In this document: positions 43,056-53,769 of the stretch, one piece after another
How positions within the stretch are numbered: position 1 is the first letter of the stretch
Layout: every line of letters begins with the position of its first letter
Assembly (NCBI GenBank): GCA_051294375.1
Contig: CM119267.1
Location: 13,693,326 to 13,757,325 of the forward strand
Length of the DNA stretch: 64,000 nt
Reading direction: 5' to 3'
From: Paraspadella gotoi
Taxonomy: Eukaryota; Chaetognatha
Notes under the pieces: generated by a model
The model's input: the letters and a program-made list of their open reading frames with translations, nothing else
What the model was told of the DNA's origin: nothing
Database searches by the model: none
Program-made: the position numbers and the translations under genes

Positions 43056-46000
43056 GTAATTTTAAATAATAATTATTGTTTTTTAAATTAATTTAATTTC
43101 ATATTAATTTTTGTAGGTTTTCAATTATGTTTAACTGACTTACAACAAGTATTATTCAAGGAATATCGGAAAAACCAAACCAGATTAGTAAGTTATAAAA
43201 GTTTGATTTGAAAAAGCTTGAAAAAATTTCTTAGCCCTTATCGTTCGATTACGCTCTAATAAACGCTACGTGAAAGAATCATGGTTTCTCTATGAAATTG
43301 GTACAACCAATATAAAAATTATCCATTCATTTAATAAATAAGCTATCTTGCCCCTGACTTTGGACAGGCTTTGGTGGTTTAAGGCCTCCATCACTCTTAC
43401 AAGATAATGACATAACAGGTCCCTGCAAGCTTTCAATCAAGACTCTTTCACAGTCTCGTTTATTCACTCCCAGAGTACCTGGCTTCCCTATGTTATAAAG
43501 TTGATGAAACCTTCAGGTTCCCCATTTTCAATAAATAACTTAAAATACAGTAGCATCAGTCAAGAATTTTTCAGACGGCAAGCTAACCACTCGGCAAATG
43601 AATTACAGTATAATTTTTCTCAATTGTGACATTTTTTTGGGCGATATCTCCGAATCACTTCACCCTAGATACTTAAATTATAGCTCATTTTGTAGCCCAC
43701 CATCTGGCATTTTTAAATCGATTACTTTTTACATAATTCTAATAAGTCTTTAGTATTAACTTTTTTGCCCTCATGAATTCATCATATTTGTCAATCAACT
43801 TTTTTTACTTTTAATGTTTCTTGTAATCATAACATATCATAACTTAGTTATATGTTAAAGGTATAGTATATAAAATGTAGCATTTTGCCTGCTCTTTAAT
43901 GTGGTATAGATTTCATATTCGTTTAATGCTTAGGTGCTTAGTAACTTTTCAAAATAATAAGGAGATGATTTTTTAATAAAACATTAGCTGATTTTATAAA
44001 AAAAACTTTAATTTAAAAAATTCATAGTTAATCTAAAAATAAAGAATTTTATTAAATGAGTAATATAAAATATTCTATTTTTTATTCTTTAAAACTTGGT
44101 ACTGGTTTTTTTCTAGGTTGGCAAAAACCTGGGTTTTTTTAGGTTTGGGTTTTATTGGTTTTTTTTTGTTTTTTTTTTAAATTATAGATGGCAGACTCAT
44201 ATTAATTCTTTTTAAAATATTAAAATATTTAAAATATTTATATTCTTTAAGTGATTACTGATAAAAATATATAAAAATATACTGATTATATTTAATAATA
44301 GTATTAATTAATTAATATTTTTTATGGTAAACAGAAATGTAATAAATATAAATATTATATTTTCTGAATAAAACCTGTTATGAAAAAAGTGTATAAACTT
44401 AATTTTATTAGAAAATAGTAATTAAATACTCAAAATAATTTGATATAAATATGCATCATAAGCATTTATATAAATAACTAATACATTAAAAATTGAAGTA
44501 CAGTTTTATTACATGTTTTTGCCGAACTAACTTGTCTTTTGGGCTAAAAATAAATTTTGATGTTCGGATAAAATATTTGAGTTAATTTAATAAAATATTA
44601 AGGTGTTTAATTAAGCTAAGATTTTTTTCTGACGTCAATATATTATTTTCCTGCTTTCTCGTTACTTTACTCCTGGTTAGGATACCTTTTCAGAGAATTC
44701 TTTAATGTGTGACAAATATTCAAATATATAATTAATAGATAATAAGTAATAGATTTGTATAGACAACTTTTTATAACCTATCTGAATCTGGTCTTAAAAT
44801 TTAAAAATTATTAAAAAAAATTTTAGCCTTTCCTATCTATAAATAAATATTTAAAAAATAATTACTAGGGTATAGAGCCATATTAGAATTTTTTTTCCCA
44901 TTGAAAGTATTCTTAAAAATGTATAAATATTCGTTTGACCATGTCTCACTCCATTGAGTTGGGCTACCCCTAGGAATATATAGGGTTTCGCATACAATCG
45001 GTGTCTTTTAGACAACGAATCTGAACTTCAATAATTACCATATTTCTTGATCTCATTGGTTAGTACGAAGCTTTCTTCATTTAAAAAAAACGGTAGTCTC
45101 AAGTTATCTCCTTCTTATCACTTAGAACTTCCCATGTAAATTTCTATGAGTTAAAAATACGGTAAGACATGATTTCTTCAATGCTTGTCAATCTAATCTC
45201 ATTAACTGCTTAATTTTAGAAAAAAGTATGCTTGAATTTTTATGGTACAGATGATTTTTAAAGATCGAATTCCTTATAAGAATCCTCATGTCTTTTACTG
45301 ACACAAAAGATTTTAGGTAAGACGCCACAATATCTGATACATTTTTTTTCTTTCATACGCTTTTCCTGATAATTTTTCTTCACCTCTTTTCTTCTCTTAC
45401 TTTATATTTTCCTCTTCCTCTTTCCTCCCTTACTTCTCACGCTGTCACTTACCATTTTTTTGCCCTACCTTTTTCGGTCACTCATGCACTTTCCTCTACC
45501 TTTTTTTCTCATTTTCATTCTTTCCTTTTTTTCCCCTCTTTTTCTTTCCATTTTCCCCTCTTTTCTTACCTTACAATTGTTTCACTATTTTTTCCCCATT
45601 TGCCTTCGTTTTTTTGCCTTTCACCCTCTCTTTCATTCTCTCCCCTTCTCTTTTATAGTTTTCCCTTTCGTCTTCACTCTCACTACATTTACATTGAGCC
45701 AAATCAAAGAAATTCTTTAATAAGCATTATAAGAAAGAAAATGAATGGTAGCGCATGATTTTTCTTTCAATTTTGGTTGCCTAGCAAATTTAGTAAATGG
45801 ACAGATTTTGCGGAAAATTTTTCCGCAAAATCTGTCGATTTGAGAAAAAACAAGTCCTTGATGCTTTCCAGTGGATTAAAAGGATGCGGTTTTTTTTGAT
45901 TAATCAAGGGCAGTATGTACCTCATCTTTTTAAAACTAATAAATGAGTTGAAAATATTCTCTTTATCAAAAATAAATGCAAGTCACAAAAAGTCACAAAT

Positions 46001-48833
46001 TAAAAGACGTCTTTAAAAATTATTTGTGGCTAAACCAGAAAAGTTTTTTTGATAATTTTATAGGTGTTAAAAGCTTATTCAATAGGCTACATTTTCTGTT
46101 AATTTCAACCAATTTGATTTATTTTTGTTTAACAAATTATGATAAAGACTGAAACTCCAACTTTTTGACTTGTTAACTTTAAAATTAATTTATAGGCAAA
46201 CTATAAATGATTTAAGCTAATAAATTTACCCAGAGGTAAAGAAGATAAGAAAGAACGGATTTCCAAAGTAAAAAATTTTTCTCAACTTTCCTTGGCATTC
46301 AAATCAGAAGTCGTAAGTAAAAATGGACAAAAATGGACATAATTTTTTTGGCTAAAAATTGCCAAAATGGTACTATTTTATCATTAGAAATTGGTGGAGA
46401 TGTTTTTAACCAATCCTTCGTTCGGCCTAATTTGTGTTGTGGTACAAAGTTAATCAACATTGTAAGTAACAACTGAACAATAGTGGAAAGAGTCGTTTTT
46501 TTCCTAAATGCAACGTTTGTACGCGGAACCATAGCAATCATGTTTGTAATTTTAAGTTTGTAAACTTTCCCGTTCATTTCTATAGAAAAAATGAGGTTTG
46601 AAAATTCTCTGAAGATGAGGAGTGCAATTCCCCTGACTTGTTTGATATCAAATTGTTTATCAAATGCGATAAAACGAATAGGACAAGATCTTCAGATGAA
46701 ACACTATCGGAATCCTTTCTTTTTACAACTTTTTTCTACCCGAATTTCTGGCAATCACGTTTGCAATTTGGGTAGTCAGATTTGAACGGAACACTGTTAT
46801 AAAAATGTTGAATTTTTTTAAAATCGAGATTCTCGTCTACTTACAGCTCCAAAACGATGCGAAATCTGCACTGAATTTGTCTACCATTAATGATATACTC
46901 ACCATCACCGCTGACCTAACAACTAAACAGGTTATTCAAAAGAATAGTTTATCCAATGTAATTCTCGATCCTAACCAAAATATTTAATTTTCTTACAGAA
47001 ATGGAAGATAACCTCGGAGTTGGTTAAGTATTCTACAGAATGCAGGAATATTTTAACAAAATCAAAGAGGTAACTTATTTATGAAATTGGAACAATTTAG
47101 TAGAATGTGAAGAGACAGTAATTATTGATAAGTGTTAATGACAGAACCATTCAATATAAGCAGTCCCTGAGCTTCGGATCAGGCTGTAACACCGTGTTAC
47201 AGGCGGGTTAAGCGCCCCGTCCCTCTTAACTGCCAGACGACCACCGGGCTTGAACCCCGGACCTTTGGGTTGGGAGGTGAATGTCTTGCCTCCGGCACCA
47301 ATGGCCGCTGATGAACGGTTGGTGGATTTTAGTCCACCATAAATGTCCAATAACTGCATTAAGTGATAATAACATTACAGAAAATTGCTACTAAAAACTT
47401 GATAATAGCAATAATAATAAAATGATAAATGTTCTAAACCAATCCTTAGCGGGTTTGATTTTATTAAAAAAGGCATAATTGTTTGTCTTGTCTCAATAGC
47501 CCTCTCTAAATTATTCATTGAATTTTTTTTTAAATGTAGGATAAAACGAGGAAGACCACGACCGTTGGGAACAAACAGTCGTTTGTTACAGGCATTTGGT
47601 GGAAGTCTTTTCAGTGCCTTCAGGCCAACAACTCGTGCCCCTACACCTGCGAACCATGCCTTCGCATTTGGCACAGGACTTGGGCTTGCTTTTTTACCGA
47701 ATACTAACGGTGGAGCTCCCGTAGCAATCGTTAGACCGACTGTTAATCCAACAGTCGGAGTAGTTGATCCTCTTTTCCCTTTGCTTGTTGGTGGATTAAA
47801 CGAAATTCGAAACTTAGTTTTCGGACCATTGCCGCAAGGATGGCAGCCACCCATCCTTCCGTTGAGACAAACTACGATTAAAACAACTACAACCACACCA
47901 ATTACAATATCAATACAAACTACAACAACTAGTAGCCTAAATATACCCAGACCGACAGATCCACCTCCACCAACAGATCCCTGTAACCCGTACCATCCTA
48001 ACTATCCATGGGAGTGTAATCAAGAAAGTAATGGAATAACAGGTGCTTCTTCTGGTTACAAACCATATAACTCACCGGTGGATGCTCCTGTTCCGGATTC
48101 CCTTCCACCAGGCGATCCTTGTAACCCTTACCATCCTAACTATCCTTGGGACTGTAATAATAATGGAGCATCTAATATGCCGAATCCAATGACCGTTTTA
48201 ATCTCCAACGATAAAAGCTTAACTTCAGATCCTTGTGATCCTCAAAAGATTGAATGTAATGAAATTTCTGAAACTATAAACTCTAATCATGGAAAAAATA
48301 ATACAAGCCTTGAAGAAAATATAAACCCATGTAATCCTAATGATCCAAACTGTAAAGAAAATCAAAACCCAACTGTTCCCTACTATTCTGGATATTACCC
48401 AAGTTATTACAATTATCCAACTTTTCCAAGTAATAATAACGTAGCATCAAATATACCAAACCCAATGAACGTTTTATCTCTAAATGATGAAAGCTTAATT
48501 TCAGATCCTTGTGATCCTCAAAAGACAGCATGTAATGAAATTTCGGAAACTATAAACCCTAATGATGAAAAAAAAAATATAACTCAAGAAATTTTCAAAC
48601 CATGCAATCCTAATGATCCAAACTGTAGCGCAACTAAAAACCCTGCCCCTCCATACTACTCTGGATATTATCCTAGTTATTACAACAATCCAACATATCC
48701 AAGCAATGAAAATGATACAATAAATTTCGCAAGTTCTGTGAATTACCCCTGTAATCCATATTATCCATGGATTTGCAATAACCAATGGTCGGGTTATAAT
48801 AGCAACGTTCAAAGAAAACTTTCTTTATCATAG
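42998..48833 (+). CDS. Unrecognised secreted prepro-protein with Cys/Pro/Tyr-rich repeats, five exons
   Basis: Exons 42998-43055, 43117-43187, 46847-46930, 46999-47069 and 47540-48833 join in phase to a 525-residue protein. Residues 1-19 (MAKYELFFFLFLFQSHFKL) look like a signal peptide. Residues 20-94 form a polar, partly helical propeptide. R95-I-K-R98 before G99 fits furin-type cleavage. The predicted mature chain has a Gly/Pro/Phe-rich part (to about 200) and a Thr-rich, mucin-like stretch (about 205-230). Repeats follow, with DPCNPYHPNYPW-x-CN twice and a shortened third at the end, and a 92-residue unit twice (48168-48443, 48444-48719) containing SDPCDPQK, CNEISETIN, PCNPNDPNC and PYYSGYYPSYYN. 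I do not recognise the family. A secreted structural, matrix or cuticle-type protein is inferred only from composition. Introns 2 and 4 hold repeat insertions. Confidence 0.75.
43117..43187 (+). CDS. Secreted protein exon 2: propeptide start
   Basis: Acceptor TTTTTGTAG|GTTTTC, donor GATTA|GTAAGT (strong consensus), phase 1 in and phase 0 out. Product: GFQLCLTDLQQVLFKEYR then KNQTRL. It includes an N-x-T sequon and one Cys. Confidence 0.65.
43294..43490 (+). repeat. Family B monomer
   Basis: ATTGGTACAACCAATATAAA through TTGCCCCTGACTTTGGACAG, TTTAAGGCCTCCATCACTCT, GGTCCCTGCAAGCTTTCAAT and CCCAGAGTACCTGGCTTCCC. This is the most complete left half of the family in the window. Confidence 0.75.
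45800..45836. repeat. Perfect 18-bp palindrome
   Basis: GACAGATTTTGCGGAAAA and its exact complement TTTTCCGCAAAATCTGTC are separated by one base. Purpose unknown; it could form a cruciform. Confidence 0.85.
46847..46930 (+). CDS. Secreted protein exon 3: propeptide
   Basis: Acceptor CTACTTACAG|CTCCAA, donor AAACAG|GTTATT, phase 0 on both sides. Twenty-eight residues, LQNDAKSALNLSTIND then ILTITADLTTKQ. Confidence 0.65.
46999..47069 (+). CDS. Secreted protein exon 4: propeptide with cleavage-site start
   Basis: Acceptor TTTCTTACAG|AAATGG, donor AAGAG|GTAACT, phase 0 in and phase 2 out. The leftover AG joins the first base of exon 5 to make the first Arg of the RIKR site, so the cleavage motif is completed by splicing. 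Confidence 0.65.
47095..47345 (-). repeat. Family C SINE-like element, inverted copy
   Basis: Minus-strand copy in intron 4. It shows GGTCCGGGGTTCAAGCCCGG (clear B-box-like word), ACACGGTGTTACAGCCTGAT and the AATTACTGTCTCTTCA end. It is the best preserved of the three copies. Confidence 0.65.
47540..48833 (+). CDS. Secreted protein exon 5: mature chain with repeats and stop
   Basis: Acceptor TTTTTTAAATGTAG|GATAAA, then 430 codons to TAG at 48831. The frame stays open from the acceptor, and the first ATG-independent residues (IKRGRPRP) belong to the cleavage motif. The codon pattern is coding-like, with synonymous differences between the two 92-residue repeats. The protein is rich in Asn, Pro, Tyr, Ser and Cys and has no membrane segment after the signal peptide. 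Confidence 0.8.
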
Positions 48834-49250
48834 TCTTAGTAAACTTAATACTATTTGAAAACATTCGAGATAACTAACATATGTAAATTTCTAACTTTAC
48901 TAACTTACAAGAATTTAGATTAAAAACAAAAAAACAGTTATTTACAGTTTATGAATTTCACATACATTACAGAATACAGATACCTATAAATTAATGCTAG
49001 CAAAATTTTCAATATCAAATGGCATGGCCCACAAATCTTTATAACAAACATATGTATGTTGTGGTTGTCAGGTTGTATTGTTTCATTTCTAACTAATTGT
49101 AAATCGCATTATTTCCTTACCATTTTTATTTAATAGAAATCCAGATTTCCTGTTGAAACAACGGTACTGTCGACTGAATACAGTTCTTTTTTGTTTTACT
49201 ATAGTTTAACCTCACTATTTTAAGATATTCCCACGGAAAAAGCTTTAAGT
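48834..49250. other. Downstream of the secreted-protein gene
   Basis: AT-rich, presumably 3' untranslated region and flank. No AATAAA signal was located with confidence. Confidence 0.4.
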
Positions 49251-49254
49251 TTAA

Positions 49255-49440
49255 TTATCGAGCCTGCCGGCGAAGCCGGTCAGGGCTCAATTTTGTTTCG
49301 GTTGAGCTTCTTTGTGACGGTGTCGTCGGCGTTGTCGTCGGCGTCACGCTTTTTATCGAGCCTGCCGGCGAAGCCGGTCAGGGCTCAATTTTGTTGCGGG
49401 TGACCTTCTTTGTGACGTCGTCGTCGGCGTCACGCTTTTT
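49255..49440. repeat. Two tandem units with conserved hairpin
   Basis: Units of about 98 and 88 bp start at 49255 and 49353. Each contains GAGCC-TG-CCGGC-GAA-GCCGG-TCA-GGGCTC, a GC-rich stem-loop, then TTCTTTGTGACG and a (GTC)n run ending GTCACGC. A related tail occurs at 61690-61760. Confidence 0.75.
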
Positions 49441-49486
49441 TATATAAAAACTACTACGCTTTTATAGTTTTGGCTGGGACTTACCG

Positions 49487-49808
49487 TTTTTATCGTCGCA
49501 ATCGCTTAGCGTTTGCGACGATATTGTAACGCTTTTACTCATAAGTGGCGTCGTCGTCGTTGTTGTCGGCGTTCCAAATTATAGATCGCCTTTTTATCAT
49601 CGCAATCGCTTAGCGTTTGTGACGATATTGTAACGCTTTTGCGCCTAAGTGGCGTCGTCATCGTTGTTGTCGTCGGCATTCCAAATTATAGATCGCCTTT
49701 TTATCGTCGCAATCGCTTTGCGTTTGCGATGATATTGCTGTGGTTTTGCACATAAGTGGCGTCGTCGTCGTTGTCGTCATCGGCGTTCCAAATTATAGAT
49801 CACCATTT
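49487..49808. repeat. Three tandem units with ATCGTCGCAA hairpin
   Basis: TATCGTCGCAATCGC (or a one-base variant) begins at about 49491, 49595 and 49702, a period of about 104-107 bp. In unit 1 ATCGTCGCAA and TTGCGACGAT are exact inverted arms around CGCTTAGCG. Each unit ends in a GGCGTCGTC run and CCAAATTATAGATCGCC. These are tandem copies of the family A end. Confidence 0.75.
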
Positions 49809-50985
49809 TTATGATTAAATTTGGGTGTATGAAGCTGCAAATTTATATACAGCTTCTCATCATCGATGTGTTTAAAATTGAGTCTGGACAGTTATTAAAT
49901 ATGTTTTGTTTACATTTTATCAAAACAAACAAATTTTCTCTCTTTTATTTTTATATTTCTTTCTCTCTCTCTATTCTCTTTTAATTAAATGTCTCTCTCC
50001 CTCTCTCTTTTCCCTAGTCACTGATTCATAGACAAAGGAAAATAAAACGAGTCTGCAGCTGGCTCTGCAGGGGCTTATTCTTTTTCTCTCTTTTCTCCTG
50101 CTGCTTCTGCCTTTTGATTTCTTTCTTATTTTCTGGGTGCCTCTGCTGCTGCCGCTGCTGATTCGTCCGAAAACGATTTGGCTTCTCTCTCTCTCACTCT
50201 GCGTTTTTATTAAAAAAAAAAATTGAATTAGGATTGAACTTGTAAAATTAGGCTTCGCATTTGTGCATGTTATCATTTTCCTATCGCAACATCGGGTTTT
50301 TATTTCGTTCTTTTTTCTCGTCACTCTCAATTTTTTTTTTTTCCCCTTTTTATTCTTTCTTTCCTTTTTATTCTTTCTTTCCTTTTTATTCTTTCTTTCC
50401 TTTTTATTTTTTTTTCCTTTTTATTCCTTCTTTTCTTTCTATTCTTTCTTTCCTTTCTATTCTTTCTCTCCTTTCTATTCTTTCTTTCCTTTCTATTCTT
50501 TCTTTGCTTTCTATTTTTTTTCCTTTCTTTTTTTTCTTTCTATTCTTTCTTTCCTTCCTATATTTTCTTTCCTTTTTATTTTTTTCTTTTCTATTTTTTC
50601 TTTTCTTTCTTTTCTTCCTATTTTTTCTTTCCTTTCTATTCTTTTTTTTTTCTTTCTTTCCTTTCTATTCTTTCTTTCCTTTCTATTCTTTCTTTCCTTT
50701 CTATTCTTTCTTTTCTTTCTATTGTTTCTTTCCTCTCTATTTTTTCTTTCTTTTCTATTCTTTCTTTCTTTTCTTTTCTTTCCTTTTTTTTCTTTCTCTT
50801 CTTTCTTTCCTTTCTTTTCTTTCTTTCCTTTCTATTCTTTCTTTATATTTATTCTTTTCTTCTTTTTCTTTCTGTTAATAAATTATTTTTTTTTTCAAAT
50901 TTTTTTTTTTAGTAAAAAAATTTGTCATCAATCCAGATTTTTCTTATCCGATTGCGACGATTCTTATGCTTTTAAGATTTTTTTT
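49800..50985 (-). mobile_element. Family A element, inverted, with polypyrimidine satellite
   Basis: Minus-strand family A body (AAATTTGGGTGTATGAAGCT, CAGCTGGCTCTGCAGGGGCT, TATCGCAACATCGGGTTTTT) followed by the satellite (50330-50880) and the left end (CCAGATTTTTCTTATCCGAT, GCGACGATTCTTATGC). It confirms the unit order seen at 19530-21985. Confidence 0.7.
50330..50880. repeat. Polypyrimidine satellite, about 550 bp
   Basis: Tandem TTTCTATTCTTTCTTTCC-type units, the complement of the 19640-21400 satellite. Long Phe/Ser/Leu frames here are compositional. Confidence 0.9.
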
Positions 50986-51166
50986 AAAATAAAAATTATT
51001 ATGAATTACGTTGAAGTTTTATAAAAGTGTGCGATCATAGTAAGTTAAAAATTTAGATATGGCTTCTCATCTTTATATTACATTTGGATTTAAGTATTTT
51101 TTGTTTGGAATTCTACTTAATTATGATTTACTACAATATGCAAATGAGATTATAGTACTTATTATA

Positions 51167-51938
51167 TTTGTGATAATCTTTTCGACGGCTGCAAGAGGAG
51201 GGAGAGGAGTCTGTATCTCCCGTTTCAAAACAGGCCAGAACAGACAACTGCCTACCTCACCGTCAGGTGAGAAGAGGGCTCTCGGCAGTCCTATCAGGCC
51301 AGAGAGATATACGAGTGGCACTTGGCATTTTTCCAGCCGGATCTTTGCCAGACCCGAACCAATCCCACTCCACCACAATATCCTCTCAGCCCATTACAGG
51401 CCAATGAACCGAGCACATCGGTAATGTCCCTCATTTGCCCGGCCAGGGGGGGGCCAGCTCATTTTGAGCTCTTTCTCATCTAATTTTTCTCTAAAAACTT
51501 ACCTTAGCTATCCCTCACAACTTATTCCTCCATTTCATATTTCATTCTTACTATTAAACCAAATTCTAACAAACGTTTATTTATTACTAACTTATGTTAC
51601 TTTAGTTTTTTCACTTCTATTCACTGTTGTACATTGTTGTGTATTGATCTCTCTTTCTTTTTCACCAATCTCAAATTCACTCACTCTCCTTCCCTTCCCT
51701 CACTTTCTCCTGTCCTAACATCTGACCACTGTCCTTTACTCAATTTCTTTGTTGGAAACTCTCTCTCTCTCTCTCTCTCAATATCTCCCTCCTTCTCTCT
51801 CTCCCTAAACCAATATAAAAAAGTTTGTGAAAGTATCTTTTTCAATGCTGATGAAGACTCGAAAACTAGAGTCAAAACTTGTCCATTACATAAAAAATAA
51901 ATGTTGTTAAAGCGCGAAAAATTTCGTTTTTCCTTTAA
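51167..51938. mobile_element. Family D element, one arm missing
   Basis: Direct repeats AGTACTTATTATA (13 bp) at 51154-51166 and 51939-51951 bracket the element and fit a target-site duplication. The central GC-rich block (CACCGTCAGGTGAGAAGAG, CATTTGCCCGGCCAGG, CAGCTCATTTTGAGCTCTTT) leads into the pyrimidine-rich arm with TTTGTTGGAAACTCTC, (CT)n and a damaged hammerhead. The opposite arm is absent. Confidence 0.7.
51846..51886 (+). ncRNA. Degenerate hammerhead motif
   Basis: CTGATGA, helix II GACTC / GAGTC, then AAAAC in place of GAAAC and TTGTCC. The lost core G should abolish cleavage. Confidence 0.5.
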
Positions 51939-52379
51939 AGTACTTATTATAATATCCAAATTAGTATATAGAAATGCTTTAATCTAATTTACATATTGCA
52001 GTAAATATTATTGAAGATGAAATTCATAAAAAAATCTTTGAATTAATAAAAAAAACATGTGAAATCAAAAGACCTTTTTAATGAGAAGCTATATCTTAAT
52101 TTTAATACAAATAAAAATAAAATCTTTTACAAGCTATGATTGGAAAAAATTGTAACAATTTCCAATTGTAAACAATTGTAACATTTTTTTGCCTTTCTTT
52201 TATTTCTTTAAATTATATATATATATATTTTTTTTCCTATTTTGGTATTAATAAAAAAAAATCCTATTTTTGAACTTTTCTGAACCGTTTAAAAACGAGT
52301 TCAGTCTCTGCAGTGACTGTACAGCTGCCTTCCAGCGGCTGTTAAGCTTTCTCTGTCTCGATCTGTCTTTCTCTGTCTC

Positions 52380-52500
52380 TTTCTCTCTCTGTACGATCAT
52401 TTGTTATCATCACATCGATCATTTGGTTATCATCGACATCGCATCAATATTTGGTTATCGCATCAATATTTGGTTATCATTGAAGGGAGGCTCGATCCTA
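52380..52500. repeat. Short tandem TTTGGTTATCATC repeats
   Basis: Units such as GCATCAATATTTGGTTATC recur three to four times. The same words form the array at about 63810-64000. Confidence 0.7.
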
Positions 52501-52554
52501 TTCTTTTAAGATTTTTTTACTAAAATTCTTTACCTGTTACATCAAGGTAAATTG

Positions 52555-52990
52555 TATAAAACTGGTACAACCAATATTAAAATTATCCATTCATTTAATA
52601 AATAAGCTATCTTGCTTTGGTAGTTTAAGGCCTCGATCACTCTTACAAGAAATAGCAGGTCCCTGCAAAGCTTTCAATCAAGACTCTTACACAGTCTTGT
52701 TTATTCACTCCCTGGCAACTCTATAATTAAAGTGGTATAATATTTCAAAGAATGTTTCAATTGTATGAAAAGACCACTCCCTTAAGTATTAGATCAAGGA
52801 ATACTGTAATGTACTCCGCAATAGCATCAAAATACAAGGAGTTATGAAATTGTTACAACCAATATAAAAATTGTCCATTCATTTAATAAATAAGCTATCT
52901 TGCCCCTGACTTTGGACAGGCTTTGGTGGTTTAAGGCCTCCATCATTACAAGATAATGACAAAGCAGGTCCCTCAAAGCTTTCAATCAAA
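52555..52990 (+). repeat. Family B tandem pair
   Basis: One full monomer (52555-52855) followed by the left half of a second. It is the plus-strand counterpart of the 12.0-12.8 kb array, with the same internal order: GACCACTCCCTTAAGTATTA, AAAATACAAGGAGTTATGAA. Confidence 0.75.
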
Positions 52991-53144
52991 TGTCAGAATC
53001 GGCAAGCAGTTTTTCAGAGACTATTAACTAATAAGAGAAATAGGGGAATCAACTGCGTTCAAACAAGAATGAGCAATTGAGCATCAATACAAAAAAATGA
53101 TGATGAAAAAATATAAGAAAACGCACATGTACGTAAATTAAAAT

Positions 53145-53601
53145 CTACTTTTTTAAATGTCGAGGCACTGATGATCTGGGAAGGCCGCTTCCTGAATTTC
53201 CCAGAGGATCATCTTTGGTGGCACTACTCCGCCGGATGGCTGTTCCGTGTGCATTATACTGGGGAACAGGGGTGGATGGAACAGATGAACCTCCTTGATG
53301 AAGGATAGGAGTGGAATCTTGAGTGATGGAAAGGCCGCGGGGAAGGCGTCCTCCTCCCCCAGCAGAAGGGGGAAGGGCCCCGCGAGTGGTTGACGAATGC
53401 TGGAGATGGCGTCCACCAGAACCTCCAGCATCGTCACCCATACCGGCAATACCGTCCTGAGCACCCGGCACTCCTGGTCCTCGAGTCCCGCGAAATTTTA
53501 ACATATTCCAATCAAACACGTAATCATACGTAAACCCTTGACGATGAAATAAGTTGCGAAATAGCTGACGAAGATATGAATAATCAGGTTTGTCCTCGAA
53601 T
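53145..53601 (-). CDS. CSNK1D/E: Casein kinase 1 delta/epsilon, last coding exon
   Basis: The first residues, [35 protein letters not shown], are the signature end of the CK1 delta/epsilon (Doubletime) kinase domain. CK1 delta/epsilon are Ser/Thr kinases acting in circadian timing, Wnt signalling and vesicle traffic. The acceptor is TTTGAATGCAG|ATTCGAG. One base completes the preceding Arg codon, so the exon enters in phase 2. The remaining ~114 residues are a Gly/Ser/Pro-rich tail, the usual site of inhibitory autophosphorylation, ending RHLKK-stop. An alternative donor (AAAAA|GTAGAT) overlaps the stop, so a longer spliced tail is possible. The upstream catalytic exons (ATP site, HRD, DFG) should lie at higher coordinates; none was found up to 64000. 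Family E sequence lies directly upstream of the acceptor. Confidence 0.88.
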
Positions 53602-53621
53602 CTGCATTCAAAGAAAAACAA

Positions 53622-53665
53622 GTTAGAGCAAACAATGTCGGATCTGCCCACGATCATTAGCGGTA
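53622..53665. repeat. Family E end next to CK1 acceptor
   Basis: GAGCAAACAATGTCGGATCT and CCCACGATCATTAGCGGTAA recur at 54629-54680, 59087-59130 and 61584-61632. Here the repeat ends within about 20 bases of the CK1 polypyrimidine tract. Confidence 0.65.
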
Positions 53666-53769
53666 ATTAATTACTTAAATAATTAACTTGATCAGAAATG
53701 TTTGTTTTTAGGTCTTTTTATCACTAACCACGACAAAAGCAATGACGCTGATGACGACAATAATGCCGA

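Larger units (their letters stand above)
43188..46846. other. Intron 2 of the secreted-protein gene
   Basis: A 3.7-kb intron. It holds a family B monomer (43294-43490), a family F relic (about 44760-44960), a pyrimidine-rich stretch (45360-45700), an 18-bp palindrome (45800-45836) and short open frames on both strands near 46299-46785. None of these frames is recognisable or in the splice phase needed. Confidence 0.55.

Noticed and set aside
46299-46785. Minus- and plus-strand frames as possible extra exon or transposase
   Set aside because: No family motif. The plus-strand frame cannot join exons 2 and 3 of the secreted-protein gene in phase.
47375-47896. Minus-strand frame of 173 residues
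   Set aside because: Antisense to exon 5 of the secreted-protein gene, no recognisable domain.
50261-51024. Plus-strand frames of 205 and 253 residues
   Set aside because: Polypyrimidine satellite, translated as Phe/Ser/Leu strings in two frames.
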